This document shows, piece by piece, positions 35,099 to 43,975 of a stretch of DNA of 64,000 nucleotides (the first letter of the stretch is position 1; the number at the start of each line of letters is the position of its first letter). The notes beneath the pieces were generated by a model. The model did no database searches, was not told the origin of the DNA, and worked only from the letters and a program-made list of their open reading frames with translations. The stretch is from Subtercola lobariae (GTDB taxonomy: Bacteria > Actinomycetota > Actinomycetes > Actinomycetales > Microbacteriaceae): positions 620,001-684,000 of the forward strand of contig NZ_BMGP01000002.1 of the NCBI RefSeq assembly GCF_014640255.1, written 5' to 3'. The position numbers were made by a program, and so were the translations under genes.

Positions 35099-35177
35099 TC
35101 CACGGCTGAACCACCCACAGCGGTTTCGGCGGCACCTCGCCGTCGAAGCCGCTGTTTTTCTCGTAAGGAACACCTTC

Positions 35178-36209
35178 ATGGCTCTCATCAGCCTGACCAA
35201 CGTCAGCAAGACCTACCCCCCGGCCGAACGCGGCGGCGAGCGGGTCATCGCCATCGACGACGTGACGCTCGACATCGAGAAAGGTGACGTCTACGGCATC
35301 ATCGGGTATTCCGGTGCGGGCAAGAGCACCCTGGTGCGCCTGATCAACGCACTCGAACGCACCACCTCCGGCGCCATTCGAATCGACGGCCGCGACATGA
35401 CCGCTTTGCCCGAACGCGACGTGCGCCGCATCAGGCTGGGCATCGGAATGATCTTTCAGCAGTTCAACCTGTTCAATTCGAAGACCGTCTTCAACAACAT
35501 CGCCTACCCGCTCAGGGTCGCCGGTGCCGACAAGAAGACGATCGCTTCGCGAGTGGATGAACTGCTGAGCTTCGTGGGCCTGACCGACAAAGCCCGCAAC
35601 TACCCCGAGCAGCTCTCGGGCGGCCAGAAGCAGCGCGTGGGCATCGCCCGGGCGCTCGCGGCTTCGCCGAGCATCCTTCTCGCCGACGAAGCGACCAGCG
35701 CCCTCGACCCCGAGACCACCAGCGAGGTGCTCGCGCTGTTGAAGCGGGTCAATACCGAGTTCGGTATCACCATCGTGGTCATCACCCACGAGATGGATGT
35801 CATTCAGACGCTCGCGACGAAGGTAGCCGTGATGGACGCCGGCCGCATCGTGGAGCGCGGCGACGTGTTCGAAGTGTTTTCGAACCCGCAGCAGGCTTCG
35901 TCGAAACGGTTCGTGTCGACCGTGGTTCAGGGCGTGCCCTCACGCGATGAAGTACTAACGCTGCGGCAGCGCCATCGCGGGCGCATCGTGACGTTCTCGT
36001 TTCGCGACGGAGATGTGTCGCAGTCGGTGGTCTTCGCCGAACTTGCGCGCGCTAACGTCGGTTTCGAGATCGTCTATGGCGGCATCAACGATATTCAGGG
36101 CCAGGTGTTCGGCCACCTCACGCTGGCGCTCAGCGGAGCGGCCACCAACCAAGAAGAGGCGCTCACGAACATCCGATCGCATATCACGGTGACGGAGGCG
36201 GGGCTGTGA
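35178..36209 (+). CDS. metN: Methionine-type ABC transporter ATP-binding protein (MetN, with NIL domain)
   Basis: This 343-aa ATPase has Walker A GYSGAGKST, signature LSGGQKQRVGIARAL, Walker B ILLADEATSALDP and THEM. The C-terminal ~75 residues (RIVTFSFRDGD, ANVGFEIVYGGINDIQGQVFGHLTLAL) match the NIL domain that senses substrate. It lies between metQ and metI and overlaps the latter (GTGA). Confidence 0.9.
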   Translation: MALISLTNVSKTYPPAERGGERVIAIDDVTLDIEKGDVYGIIGYSGAGKSTLVRLINALERTTSGAIRIDGRDMTALPERDVRRIRLGIGMIFQQFNLFNSKTVFNNIAYPLRVAGADKKTIASRVDELLSFVGLTDKARNYPEQLSGGQKQRVGIARALAASPSILLADEATSALDPETTSEVLALLKRVNTEFGITIVVITHEMDVIQTLATKVAVMDAGRIVERGDVFEVFSNPQQASSKRFVSTVVQGVPSRDEVLTLRQRHRGRIVTFSFRDGDVSQSVVFAELARANVGFEIVYGGINDIQGQVFGHLTLALSGAATNQEEALTNIRSHITVTEAGL

Positions 36210-36865
36210 ACGAACTCATCGACCTGCTGCCGAAGCTCTGGCAGGCCACCTTCGAAACCCTCTACATCGTGGGGCTCAGTCTGCTCTTCGGTGGCGTCGG
36301 CGGGCTCGTTCTCGGGCTCGGCCTCTATGTGACCCGTCGCGGAAATCTCTACCAGAACCGGGTGGTATTCGGTGTTCTGAATGTGCTGGTCAACGTCTTC
36401 AGGCCCATTCCGTTCATCATCTTCTTGGCCGCCGCCCAGCCGCTGGCGCGCGCCGTGCTGGGCGTCGGAATCGGCAACAACGCCATCATCTTCACACTGT
36501 CGCTGGCGGCCACCTTCGGCGTCAGCCGCATCGTCGAACAGAACCTGCTCACGGTGCAGCCCGGCGTGATCGAGGCGGCGAGGTCGGTCGGAGCCGGCCG
36601 TTTGCGCATCGTGTCGACCATCGTGGTGCCTGAAGCGCTCGGGCCCCTCATTCTCGGCTACACGTTCATCTTCGTGGCGTTGGTCGATATGTCGGCCGTT
36701 GCCGGCTACATCGGCGGCGGCGGGCTCGGTAACTTCGCAATTCAGTACGGTTACCGGCAATTCAACCCGGCCGTCACGTGGGCGGCGGTGCTGATCATCA
36801 TCATCATCGTGCAACTGGTTCAGTTTCTGGGCAACTGGCTCGCTCGCAAGGCCTTACGGCGGTGA
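36206..36865 (+). CDS. metI: Methionine-type ABC transporter permease (MetI)
   Basis: This 219-aa membrane protein shows LLPKLWQATFETLYIVGLSLLFGG, NVFRPIPFIIFLAA and the EAA loop PGVIEAARSVGAGRLRIVSTIVVPEALGPLIL, typical of MetI. It has about five membrane segments. It overlaps metN by 4 bases and is the last gene of the importer operon. Confidence 0.9.
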   Translation: MNELIDLLPKLWQATFETLYIVGLSLLFGGVGGLVLGLGLYVTRRGNLYQNRVVFGVLNVLVNVFRPIPFIIFLAAAQPLARAVLGVGIGNNAIIFTLSLAATFGVSRIVEQNLLTVQPGVIEAARSVGAGRLRIVSTIVVPEALGPLILGYTFIFVALVDMSAVAGYIGGGGLGNFAIQYGYRQFNPAVTWAAVLIIIIIVQLVQFLGNWLARKALRR

Positions 36866-36909
36866 TCTTACGCACTTGTGCACTCCGTCTTTTCGAATCG
36901 CGAAACATG

Positions 36910-36927
36910 GTGTCACACCGTGTCACA
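36910..36927. promoter_or_regulatory. GTGTCACA direct repeat upstream of the LLM at 37002
   Basis: GTGTCACA occurs at 36910-36917 and again at 36920-36927, 10 bp apart, so on the same helix face. The gene start is 75 bp downstream with AAGGAGAC as ribosome site. It may be a regulator site for the seven-gene operon. Confidence 0.4.
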
Positions 36928-37001
36928 AGCTGTCGTCGAGCGTGACCGCACCCGCTGCGGTCGATAGCGTTCGATTCGTTCGGTAGCGCCAAGGAGACAC
37001 C

Positions 37002-38060
37002 ATGACCCACCAGTCGAATTCCGATTTCGAGAGACCCGTTGAAGCTCCGCTTCAGATCGGAGTGTTCGCCCACTTCGCCGAAGAAGATGGCTCGGTTCAC
37101 TCGAACGCCGACTCCGTCTACGAGCGCTTCATCGACTTGTTCGTGCACGCAGAAAGTCTTGGTTTCGATTCTGCCTGGGTGCGCCAGTTTCATCTTCAGA
37201 ACGCTGACAGATCTCGAGCGGGCGGCTTGCCGTCGCCGTTTGTATTTCTCGCCGCAGTTGCAGCGCGCACAGAGCGCCTGCGCCTCGGCACCGGTGCCGT
37301 GACGCTTCCGCTTGAGAGCCCGCTGCGCGTGGCCGAAGACGCGGCGGTGCTCGACGTTCTGAGCGGCGGACGAGTCGAGCTCGGCGTCGCAAATGGCGGC
37401 GGGCTGCCCGGGCTCGCCGAGGTCTTCGGGCGCTCCTTCGCCGACGATCCCGCAAAGCGCCGTGTCGATTACCTCAAGGCGCTGCAGGCGCTGCTCGACG
37501 CTCTCGCCGGCAAGCCCCTCGACGAGGCAGGCCAGATCATCTCACCTTTGCGCCCACAACTACTGGATCGATTCTGGCAGGCCACACTCTCAGACACGAG
37601 CGCGTTCGAGGCCGCTGAACGAGGTCACGGCGTGCTCGTGGGAACCACCCAGACTGTTCCTGCCGAGGTCACGGCAGCGGCCTACTATCGCGGGCTTGCC
37701 GACGGCGTAACGCCTCGACTGGGGCTGTCGACACTGATCTTTCCCGGTCGCAGCCGGGAAAGCGCGTTGCGCGAGGCCGAAGCAGGCATTCTCAAGAAAT
37801 GGGCCTGGGGCAAAGACTTTCTTCCCCCCGCGACCACCCTTGCTGAGATTGCAAACTCGCTGAGCATCCACTACGGCACCGCTGAGCAGATCGCGGAGTC
37901 GATCGCCAGCCAACCGGCTTTCGCCTACACCACGCACCTTCAGGTGCAAGTCGAGCTTGTGTACTCGAACTTCGCCAAGCGCCACGACGCGCTCGAACTC
38001 TTCGTGAACGAGATAGCTCCGGCCCTCGGCTGGCGTTCGCCACTCGCCGCCACCGTCTAG
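37002..38060 (+). CDS. LLM-class flavin monooxygenase, short luciferase-like branch
   Basis: This 352-aa protein has QIGVFAHFAEEDGSVHSN, FDSAWVRQFHLQNADRSRAGGLPSP, RLRLGTGAVTLPLESPLRVAEDAAVLDVLSGGRVELGVANGGG. It is a relative of the LLMs at 15936 and 21566. The start ATG follows AAGGAGACACC. It begins an operon of seven genes ending with catalase (37002-45240). Confidence 0.85.
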   Translation: MTHQSNSDFERPVEAPLQIGVFAHFAEEDGSVHSNADSVYERFIDLFVHAESLGFDSAWVRQFHLQNADRSRAGGLPSPFVFLAAVAARTERLRLGTGAVTLPLESPLRVAEDAAVLDVLSGGRVELGVANGGGLPGLAEVFGRSFADDPAKRRVDYLKALQALLDALAGKPLDEAGQIISPLRPQLLDRFWQATLSDTSAFEAAERGHGVLVGTTQTVPAEVTAAAYYRGLADGVTPRLGLSTLIFPGRSRESALREAEAGILKKWAWGKDFLPPATTLAEIANSLSIHYGTAEQIAESIASQPAFAYTTHLQVQVELVYSNFAKRHDALELFVNEIAPALGWRSPLAATV

Positions 38061-38070
38061 GAGAAACACA

Positions 38071-39408
38071 ATGGCATTCGAACAACGACAACCCCTCGCT
38101 CTCGGCGCCGGGCTCTTCTACCCGGGCGGTGAGCATGTCACGGCGTGGCGGTCGGCCGACGCGGTGCCAGAGCAGTATCTCGATCTCGACTATTACGCCC
38201 ACTTCGCTCAGACCGCAGAGGCCGGCACCTTCGCCACGGTGTTCATCGCAGACGAACTCTACGTGTGGGATCGATTCGCCTCGGGAATCAGTCACGGGGT
38301 GAATGTGCGCCCAGAGCCGTTCACGCTGCTGAGTGCGCTGTCACAGCTCACCTCGAAAATCGGTCTCGCCGCGACGATTTCGTCGACATACAACGAGCCG
38401 TACCATGTGGCGCGCAAACTCGCCTCGCTCGATCACCTCAGCCACGGCCGTGCGGCGTGGAACCTCGTCACCAGCGCGAGCGATGAGGAGGCCCGCAACT
38501 TCGGCCGCGACAGCAACCTCGACCACGCCGTGAGGTACCGCCGCGCAGAGGAGTTCGTCGACGTGGTCACGGGGCTGTGGGACAGCTGGGATGGCGACGC
38601 CTTCCTCTACAACCGAGCAAGCGGCCTGTTCGCCGATCGCACCAAGCTGCACGTGCTCGACCACCACGGCGAGTTTCACTCGGTGCGAGGGCCCCTGAAT
38701 GTGCCACGGCCTCCGCAGGGGCATCCGGTGCTCTTTCAGGCCGGCGCATCTGAAGCAGGTCGAGCACTCGCCGGGCGCACCGCTGAGGCCGTGTTCACCA
38801 TCAGCCCGAACGATTTGACGGGCGCTCAGCAGCTCTACAGCGAGTACAAAGCGCGCGCCACTGGCGCGGGTAGAAGCGCTGACGATCTGCGGGTGCTGCC
38901 TGCACTGCTTCCCATCATCGGTCGCACTGAAGAAGACGCCGAAGAGCGTTTCAGAGAGATCGCCCGGTTGACTCCCGACCAGGTGTCGCTCGACCTGCTC
39001 TCGCATCACCTCGACGCTGACCTCAGCGATCGTGATCCCGACGAGAAATTCGTGTTCGACTTCGACCCCGAGAATTTCAACCAGGTCAGAAGCGTGTATT
39101 CGAGCATTGCAGCGATGCTCGAACAGCGCGATTACACGCTTCGCGAACTGTACAACACGCTGCTTCGTCAACGTTTTCGCCTGGGTACGCCCGATAGCCA
39201 CGCCGCCTGGATCGCCGACCGGTACGAGCAGCACGCGGCCGACGGATTCATCGTGATGTTCTCGACGCTTCCTGACGGTCTCGATGATTTCGTCGAGCAC
39301 ATCGTTCCGCGCTTGATCGATCGCGGGGTGTATCGCGCTGAATACGCCGGCGATACTCTGCGCGAGAATCTGGGGCTCGAACGCCCCGCAGGAAGGTATG
39401 CAGCATGA
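38071..39408 (+). CDS. LLM-class flavin monooxygenase, NtaA/SnaA/DszA family
   Basis: This 445-aa protein shows LALGAGLFYPGGEHVTAWR, SLDHLSHGRAAWNLVTS, EEARNFGRDSNLDHAVRYRRAEEF, PVLFQAGASEAGRALAGR, and TLRENLGLERP. It is a close paralogue of the next gene (39405): both share the AAWNLVTS and EEARNFG segments and the same length. The ATGA overlap with the next gene shows co-translation. Confidence 0.87.
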   Translation: MAFEQRQPLALGAGLFYPGGEHVTAWRSADAVPEQYLDLDYYAHFAQTAEAGTFATVFIADELYVWDRFASGISHGVNVRPEPFTLLSALSQLTSKIGLAATISSTYNEPYHVARKLASLDHLSHGRAAWNLVTSASDEEARNFGRDSNLDHAVRYRRAEEFVDVVTGLWDSWDGDAFLYNRASGLFADRTKLHVLDHHGEFHSVRGPLNVPRPPQGHPVLFQAGASEAGRALAGRTAEAVFTISPNDLTGAQQLYSEYKARATGAGRSADDLRVLPALLPIIGRTEEDAEERFREIARLTPDQVSLDLLSHHLDADLSDRDPDEKFVFDFDPENFNQVRSVYSSIAAMLEQRDYTLRELYNTLLRQRFRLGTPDSHAAWIADRYEQHAADGFIVMFSTLPDGLDDFVEHIVPRLIDRGVYRAEYAGDTLRENLGLERPAGRYAA

Positions 39409-40742
39409 CCAGACGACTTCTTCTCGGCGCGTTTCTGTTTCACCCAGGCGGCGCACACGTCACGGGTTGGCGTCATGAGAGCGCGGAGCCCGACCGTCAT
39501 CTCGACATCGATTTTTTCGCCGACTTCGCGCGTACCGCCGAACGCGGAGTCTTCGACACCCTCTTTTTCGCCGACGGGCTGTACTTCTGGGACAGATTCA
39601 CCTCGGGAATCGACCACTACAGCCAGGTGCGCCCCGAGCCGCTCACTCTGCTCGCCGCGCTGTCGGTGCGCGCCAAGAACATCGGCCTCGCTGCAACCAT
39701 CTCGACCACCTACAACGAGCCGTACCACGTTGCTCGCGCACTCGCTTCGCTCGATCACATCAGTGGCGGCCGAGCGGCGTGGAACCTCGTGACCTCGCGC
39801 TATGACGAGGAGGCGCGAAATTTCGGCGGAGACAGCCACCTCGATCACTCCCGACGATACGAGCGCGGTGCAGAATTCGTAGAAGTCGTGAACAAGCTCT
39901 GGGATAGCTGGGCCGACGATGCGATTCTCGCTGACAAGGCCAGCGGCTTCTTCGCCGATAACACGAAACTGCAGACGCCCGACCACCGCGGCGAATTCTT
40001 CACCGTGCGTGGCCCACTGAACATCACACGTGGGCCGCAGGGGCACCCCGTGCTTTTTCAAGCCGGCGGTTCGCCTGCGGGTCAAGAACTCGCCGCAGCG
40101 ACAGCCGATGCCGTCTTCACCCACTTTCCCTCTCTCGAAGAGGCCAAGCGCTTCTACGCGGGCTTGAAGAAACAAGTCGTCGAACACGGGCGCGATCCAG
40201 AGCGATTCTCCATCTTGCCCACCTTGCGCCCGGTTGTCGGTAGGTCGCGTGCCGAGGCCGAAGACCTCGCAGAGCAGATTCTCGCGACAACCCCCGACAG
40301 CCTCATCGTCGAAGACGTCTCACACTCGATCGGCCAAGACCTCACCGGGCGCTCGGCCGATGAACGGTTCGCCTTCGCGCCGAACGTCGACGTCTCGAAC
40401 GAGTCGAAGTCACCCAACAAGCGCAGGGAGTGGGCCGGTCAGAGCGAACAGGTGACCGCCCGCGAGCTGTACGCTCGTTCGTTCAGAGAAAACGTCGTCA
40501 TCGGCACCGGCATCGAGATCGCCGACATTGTCGAAGAGCGTTTCACCGAGTTCGCGGCCGATGGGTTCATGGTTCAATCGCTCACTGTGCCGAGCGGTCT
40601 TGAAAACTTCGTCGACGAAGTGATTCCTGAGCTGCAACGCCGTGGGCTGACCCGCACGGCCTACGAAGAGACCACGCTGCGAGAGCGGTTCGGGCTCGAG
40701 CGCGCGCCTCGCGCCGACTACGCCCAGACCGTAGCGGGTTAA
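39405..40742 (+). CDS. LLM-class flavin monooxygenase, NtaA/SnaA/DszA family
   Basis: This 445-aa protein shows RLLLGAFLFHPGGAHVTGWR, SLDHISGGRAAWNLVTS, EEARNFGGDSHLDHSRRYERG, PVLFQAGGSPAGQELAAAT and TLRERFGLERAP. It is probably a tandem duplicate of the preceding gene that has diverged. Two adjacent paralogues may act on successive steps or on different substrates; sequence alone does not decide. Confidence 0.87.
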   Translation: MTRRLLLGAFLFHPGGAHVTGWRHESAEPDRHLDIDFFADFARTAERGVFDTLFFADGLYFWDRFTSGIDHYSQVRPEPLTLLAALSVRAKNIGLAATISTTYNEPYHVARALASLDHISGGRAAWNLVTSRYDEEARNFGGDSHLDHSRRYERGAEFVEVVNKLWDSWADDAILADKASGFFADNTKLQTPDHRGEFFTVRGPLNITRGPQGHPVLFQAGGSPAGQELAAATADAVFTHFPSLEEAKRFYAGLKKQVVEHGRDPERFSILPTLRPVVGRSRAEAEDLAEQILATTPDSLIVEDVSHSIGQDLTGRSADERFAFAPNVDVSNESKSPNKRREWAGQSEQVTARELYARSFRENVVIGTGIEIADIVEERFTEFAADGFMVQSLTVPSGLENFVDEVIPELQRRGLTRTAYEETTLRERFGLERAPRADYAQTVAG

Positions 40743-40746
40743 TGCG

Positions 40747-42129
40747 ATGACGACGGTGGATGCTCGTACTCTGCCTCTCGCGCCGAGTGTCGTTGCCGAC
40801 CTACGCACCTCGCCTCTCGTGGAGCCGGCGACAACGACGCCAGTGTTGACCCGCGGCAGGCAGGGATTCAGCACGAGGCAGGTGCATGCCGGCACAGCCG
40901 TGGCAGATGCCAACCAGTCGCGGGCCTTGCCGATTCACCTGACCGCCGGGTTCGTCTTCGACGACTTCGACCAGGCCGCCGCGCGCTTCGGCGCCGACGA
41001 CCCCGGCTTCAGCTACACCCGAATCGGAAACCCTACGACTGAAGCAGTCGAGCGTCTCATTGCGGCTCTCGAGGGCGGCGTCGAGGCCGTGCTTCTCTCG
41101 AGTGGTCAGGCTGCCATCGCGACAGCCTTGCTGGCACTGCTCGGCGGAGGCGACCGGCTTCTCACGGCTGCGAGCATCTATGAGGGCTCGAGGAGCCTCT
41201 TTCTCGAGAACTTCGCCCGGCTCGGAATAGCCACCGACGAGGTGGTCGACACGCGAAGTGCCCAGGCTTGGGAACGCGCGATCCGCCCCACCACCCGCGC
41301 GATCTTCGCAGAGTCGATCCCGAACCCGCGTAACGATCTCACCGACATCGCCCTCGTGGCCGAGGTAGCGCATCGACACGGCATCCCGCTGGTCATCGAC
41401 AACACCTTCGCCACCCCGTATCTGCTGCGCCCGCTCGAACACGGGGCTGACATCGTGGTGCACTCGGCGAGCAAGTTTCTCTCGGGGCACGGCACGGTTC
41501 TCGGCGGAGTCGTGGTCGACGGCGGCACCTTCGACTGGTCGGCGCACCGCGACAGGTTCGGTCAGATCACCGAGCCCGCGCCCGGACTCGATGGCCGCGG
41601 CTATGGCGACATCGCCGGGCGTGCGGCCTACTCGGCGTACCTTCGCCGCGCCGTTGTGCCCCGGTTCGGCCCCACGCCGTCGCCGTTCTCGGCGTTTTTG
41701 ATTCAGCAGGGCATCGAAACTCTTTCGCTGCGGGTTCAGCGCCAGAGTGACACCGCTCTCACCGTCGCCCGCTGGCTCGAAGAGCACCCCGAGGTACAGA
41801 GCGTCGACTACTCGGGAATAGCCACAAACGCCTACCACGATCTCGCCCGCAGGTACCTTCCGCACGGCCAGGGGTCGGTCTTCTCGTTCACTCTGCGTGG
41901 CGGGCGTGAGGCCGCGCGATCCACGATCAACCGGGTGCAGTTGTTCACCCGCATGACGAACCTCGGCGACGTGCGCTCGCTCATTCTGCACCCCGCCTCG
42001 ACCACTCACACTCTGCGCTCCCCCGAACAACTGAAGGCTGCCGGTATCGGTCAGGGGCTCATCCGGCTGTCGATCGGTGTCGAAGATGCCGACGATCTGA
42101 TCGCCGATCTCGAGCAGGCGATTGGATGA
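40747..42129 (+). CDS. O-acetylhomoserine sulfhydrylase-like PLP enzyme (second MetY-type)
   Basis: This 460-aa enzyme has FSTRQVHAGTAVADANQSRALP, FSYTRIGNPTTEAVERLIAALE, VIDNTFATPYLLRP and the PLP lysine in HSASKFLSGHGTVLGG. A proline/threonine-rich N-terminal stretch of ~30 residues is not usual. It is distinct from the MetY at 13731, so the cluster holds two such enzymes. Being inside an LLM operon, it probably takes up the sulfur species those LLMs release. Overlap with the next gene at 42126-42129. Confidence 0.82.
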   Translation: MTTVDARTLPLAPSVVADLRTSPLVEPATTTPVLTRGRQGFSTRQVHAGTAVADANQSRALPIHLTAGFVFDDFDQAAARFGADDPGFSYTRIGNPTTEAVERLIAALEGGVEAVLLSSGQAAIATALLALLGGGDRLLTAASIYEGSRSLFLENFARLGIATDEVVDTRSAQAWERAIRPTTRAIFAESIPNPRNDLTDIALVAEVAHRHGIPLVIDNTFATPYLLRPLEHGADIVVHSASKFLSGHGTVLGGVVVDGGTFDWSAHRDRFGQITEPAPGLDGRGYGDIAGRAAYSAYLRRAVVPRFGPTPSPFSAFLIQQGIETLSLRVQRQSDTALTVARWLEEHPEVQSVDYSGIATNAYHDLARRYLPHGQGSVFSFTLRGGREAARSTINRVQLFTRMTNLGDVRSLILHPASTTHTLRSPEQLKAAGIGQGLIRLSIGVEDADDLIADLEQAIG

Positions 42130-43475
42130 CCGGGCTGCAGCACTTCGGCTGGTTTCTCTCTCGTGGTTTCGGGCCGCACGGTTGGGGGCAGCCGTACCTC
42201 GACTGGAACTACATCTGGCAAGAGCCTGAGCTCTACCAACAGTCGGCCCGCGAGCTGGAACAGGCCGGGCTCGACCTCGTGATCATCGAAGATGCGCTCT
42301 CGCTCGGCACCGAATCGACCCTCGATTTGCGCGTTCGCGGTGCCTACGGTGGGCCGAAACACGACCCGCTCAGTCTCACCCCCTACCTCTTTCAGGCCAC
42401 CCGTCATCTCGGGGTGGTGCCCACCGTAAACCCGCTGCAGTTCGCGCCCTACCAGGCGGCGCGCCAGTTCGCGAGCCTGCACCATTTGAGCCGCGGCCGA
42501 CTCGGTTTGAACGTGGTGACCGATGTCGGTTCAAGCCGACACTTCGGGCTCGACCCGGTGCCCCACGACTTCGCCTACGATCGAGCAGAAGAGTGGCTCG
42601 GCGGCATCCGCGAACTCTGGCACAGCTGGGGTGAAGGTGCTTTGCTCGAAGATCGCCAGTCGAAAATCTTCGCCGACGGCTCGCGGCTCGACGCACTACG
42701 CCATCGAGGCGAGCACTGGGCGTTCGACGGGCCCCTCAACGCGTTGCCCTTCGACACGTCAGCAGGTCAGCTCGGTGACCCCGTCGTGGTCTCGCCGGGG
42801 TCATCGCCCCGAGGTCTCGCCTTCACCGGGCGCAACTCTGACGTGCAACTGGCGCTTTCTCCGCTCGATGTGCCGAGCGTGCGGGCCTACCGCGCACGCG
42901 TCGCCAGCGCAGCTCAGGCGGTGGGGCAGGCCGATCCGCCGCTTGTGCTCTTCGTGTTCAAGCCGATCGTGACGTCGAGCGCCGACGAGGCCGACCGAAT
43001 CGTTGCCGCGTCTGCTTCACCGAGCGAAGCGAAGCTGAGAGAGGTCGCTCTCGGCTGGTCGAGCGACCTCGATACCGACCTCACCGAACTCGACCTCGAC
43101 ACTCCCGTCGATCCTGCCATTTTCGGCGACCACGTTTCGCGCGGCACGCTCAACGCACTGCTCGACGGTGCCGAGAGCTTCACCTCGGTGACGCTTCGCG
43201 AGTTGCTCGCCCCGAAAGCGCGTCTGAAGCGAATTCGCCCGGGCGAGACTGGGCCCGACGGCGGTGGGCAGGTCGGCACCGCCGAAGAGATCGCCGACTT
43301 CATCGAGCTTCTCGGCGAAGAGACGGGCAACGACGGTCTGATTTTCGCCGGCGATCTGCACCCCGTGACTGTGCACCGCACCCTCGATGAACTCGTGCCA
43401 GAGCTGCGCCGCCGAGGCGTGTTGCGGCGCGAGTTCGGCGGCGGCGGCCTGCGTGCGAACCTCACCGATTTTTGA
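42126..43475 (+). CDS. LLM-class flavin-dependent oxidoreductase, divergent subfamily
   Basis: This 449-aa protein has QHFGWFLSRGFGPHGWGQP, LDLVIIEDALSLGT, and SLHHLSRGRLGLNVVT in place of the common SLDxxSGGR motif. VGTAEEIADFIELLG is near the C-terminus. It resembles the LLM at 8927 (shared IEDA motif), so the two define a separate subfamily in the cluster. It overlaps metY-like and is followed by DUF427. Confidence 0.82.
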   Translation: MTGLQHFGWFLSRGFGPHGWGQPYLDWNYIWQEPELYQQSARELEQAGLDLVIIEDALSLGTESTLDLRVRGAYGGPKHDPLSLTPYLFQATRHLGVVPTVNPLQFAPYQAARQFASLHHLSRGRLGLNVVTDVGSSRHFGLDPVPHDFAYDRAEEWLGGIRELWHSWGEGALLEDRQSKIFADGSRLDALRHRGEHWAFDGPLNALPFDTSAGQLGDPVVVSPGSSPRGLAFTGRNSDVQLALSPLDVPSVRAYRARVASAAQAVGQADPPLVLFVFKPIVTSSADEADRIVAASASPSEAKLREVALGWSSDLDTDLTELDLDTPVDPAIFGDHVSRGTLNALLDGAESFTSVTLRELLAPKARLKRIRPGETGPDGGGQVGTAEEIADFIELLGEETGNDGLIFAGDLHPVTVHRTLDELVPELRRRGVLRREFGGGGLRANLTDF

Positions 43476-43564
43476 GTGACGAAACCACCAGGGCTGTCTC
43501 GATTCGACTCCCCAATGCGTACTACCCGTACGAATCACCACCAAGCACCACTGAAAGGAACCAC

Positions 43565-43975
43565 ATGTCACTGAACACCAGCTCGCCCACCCTCATCGCT
43601 CCGCCCGCCGAGCGCCTCGTGAGCCGACGCATCGACGACCTGCTGGTCGCACTCGCGCCGGCGCCGGGAATCGTAGAGATTCGCACTGGAGAAACCGTCG
43701 TCGCCTCGACGACTCGTGCTGTCGAGTTGCACGAGGTCGACATTCAGGTGCGCTTCTACATTCCCCGAGAAGATGTGCGGCTCGACCTGCTGCGGCCGAT
43801 CGAGGGAACGACCTTCTGCCCCTTCAAGGGTGTGGCAAGCGAGTACTGGGCTCTCGCCGACGACACCACCGACACGGCGGTCGCCTGGTCGTACCCAGAA
43901 CCCAATCCATCGTTCGCCGGCATTGCTGGGCACATCGCGTTCTACGACTCGCTCACTCTGAGCGTCTCGCAGTGA
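43565..43975 (+). CDS. DUF427 domain-containing protein
   Basis: This 136-aa protein has the DUF427 pattern: RIDDLLVALAPAPGIVEIRTGETVVAST, FYIPREDVRLDLL, TTFCPFKGVASEYWAL, AWSYPEPNPSFAGIAGHIAFY. ATG 43565 follows GAAAGGAAC; the frame is open upstream to 43472 but without a site. The function of DUF427 is not established. It overlaps the catalase start, so it is part of the operon. An oxidative or sulfur-related role is only suggested by context. Confidence 0.8.
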   Translation: MSLNTSSPTLIAPPAERLVSRRIDDLLVALAPAPGIVEIRTGETVVASTTRAVELHEVDIQVRFYIPREDVRLDLLRPIEGTTFCPFKGVASEYWALADDTTDTAVAWSYPEPNPSFAGIAGHIAFYDSLTLSVSQ

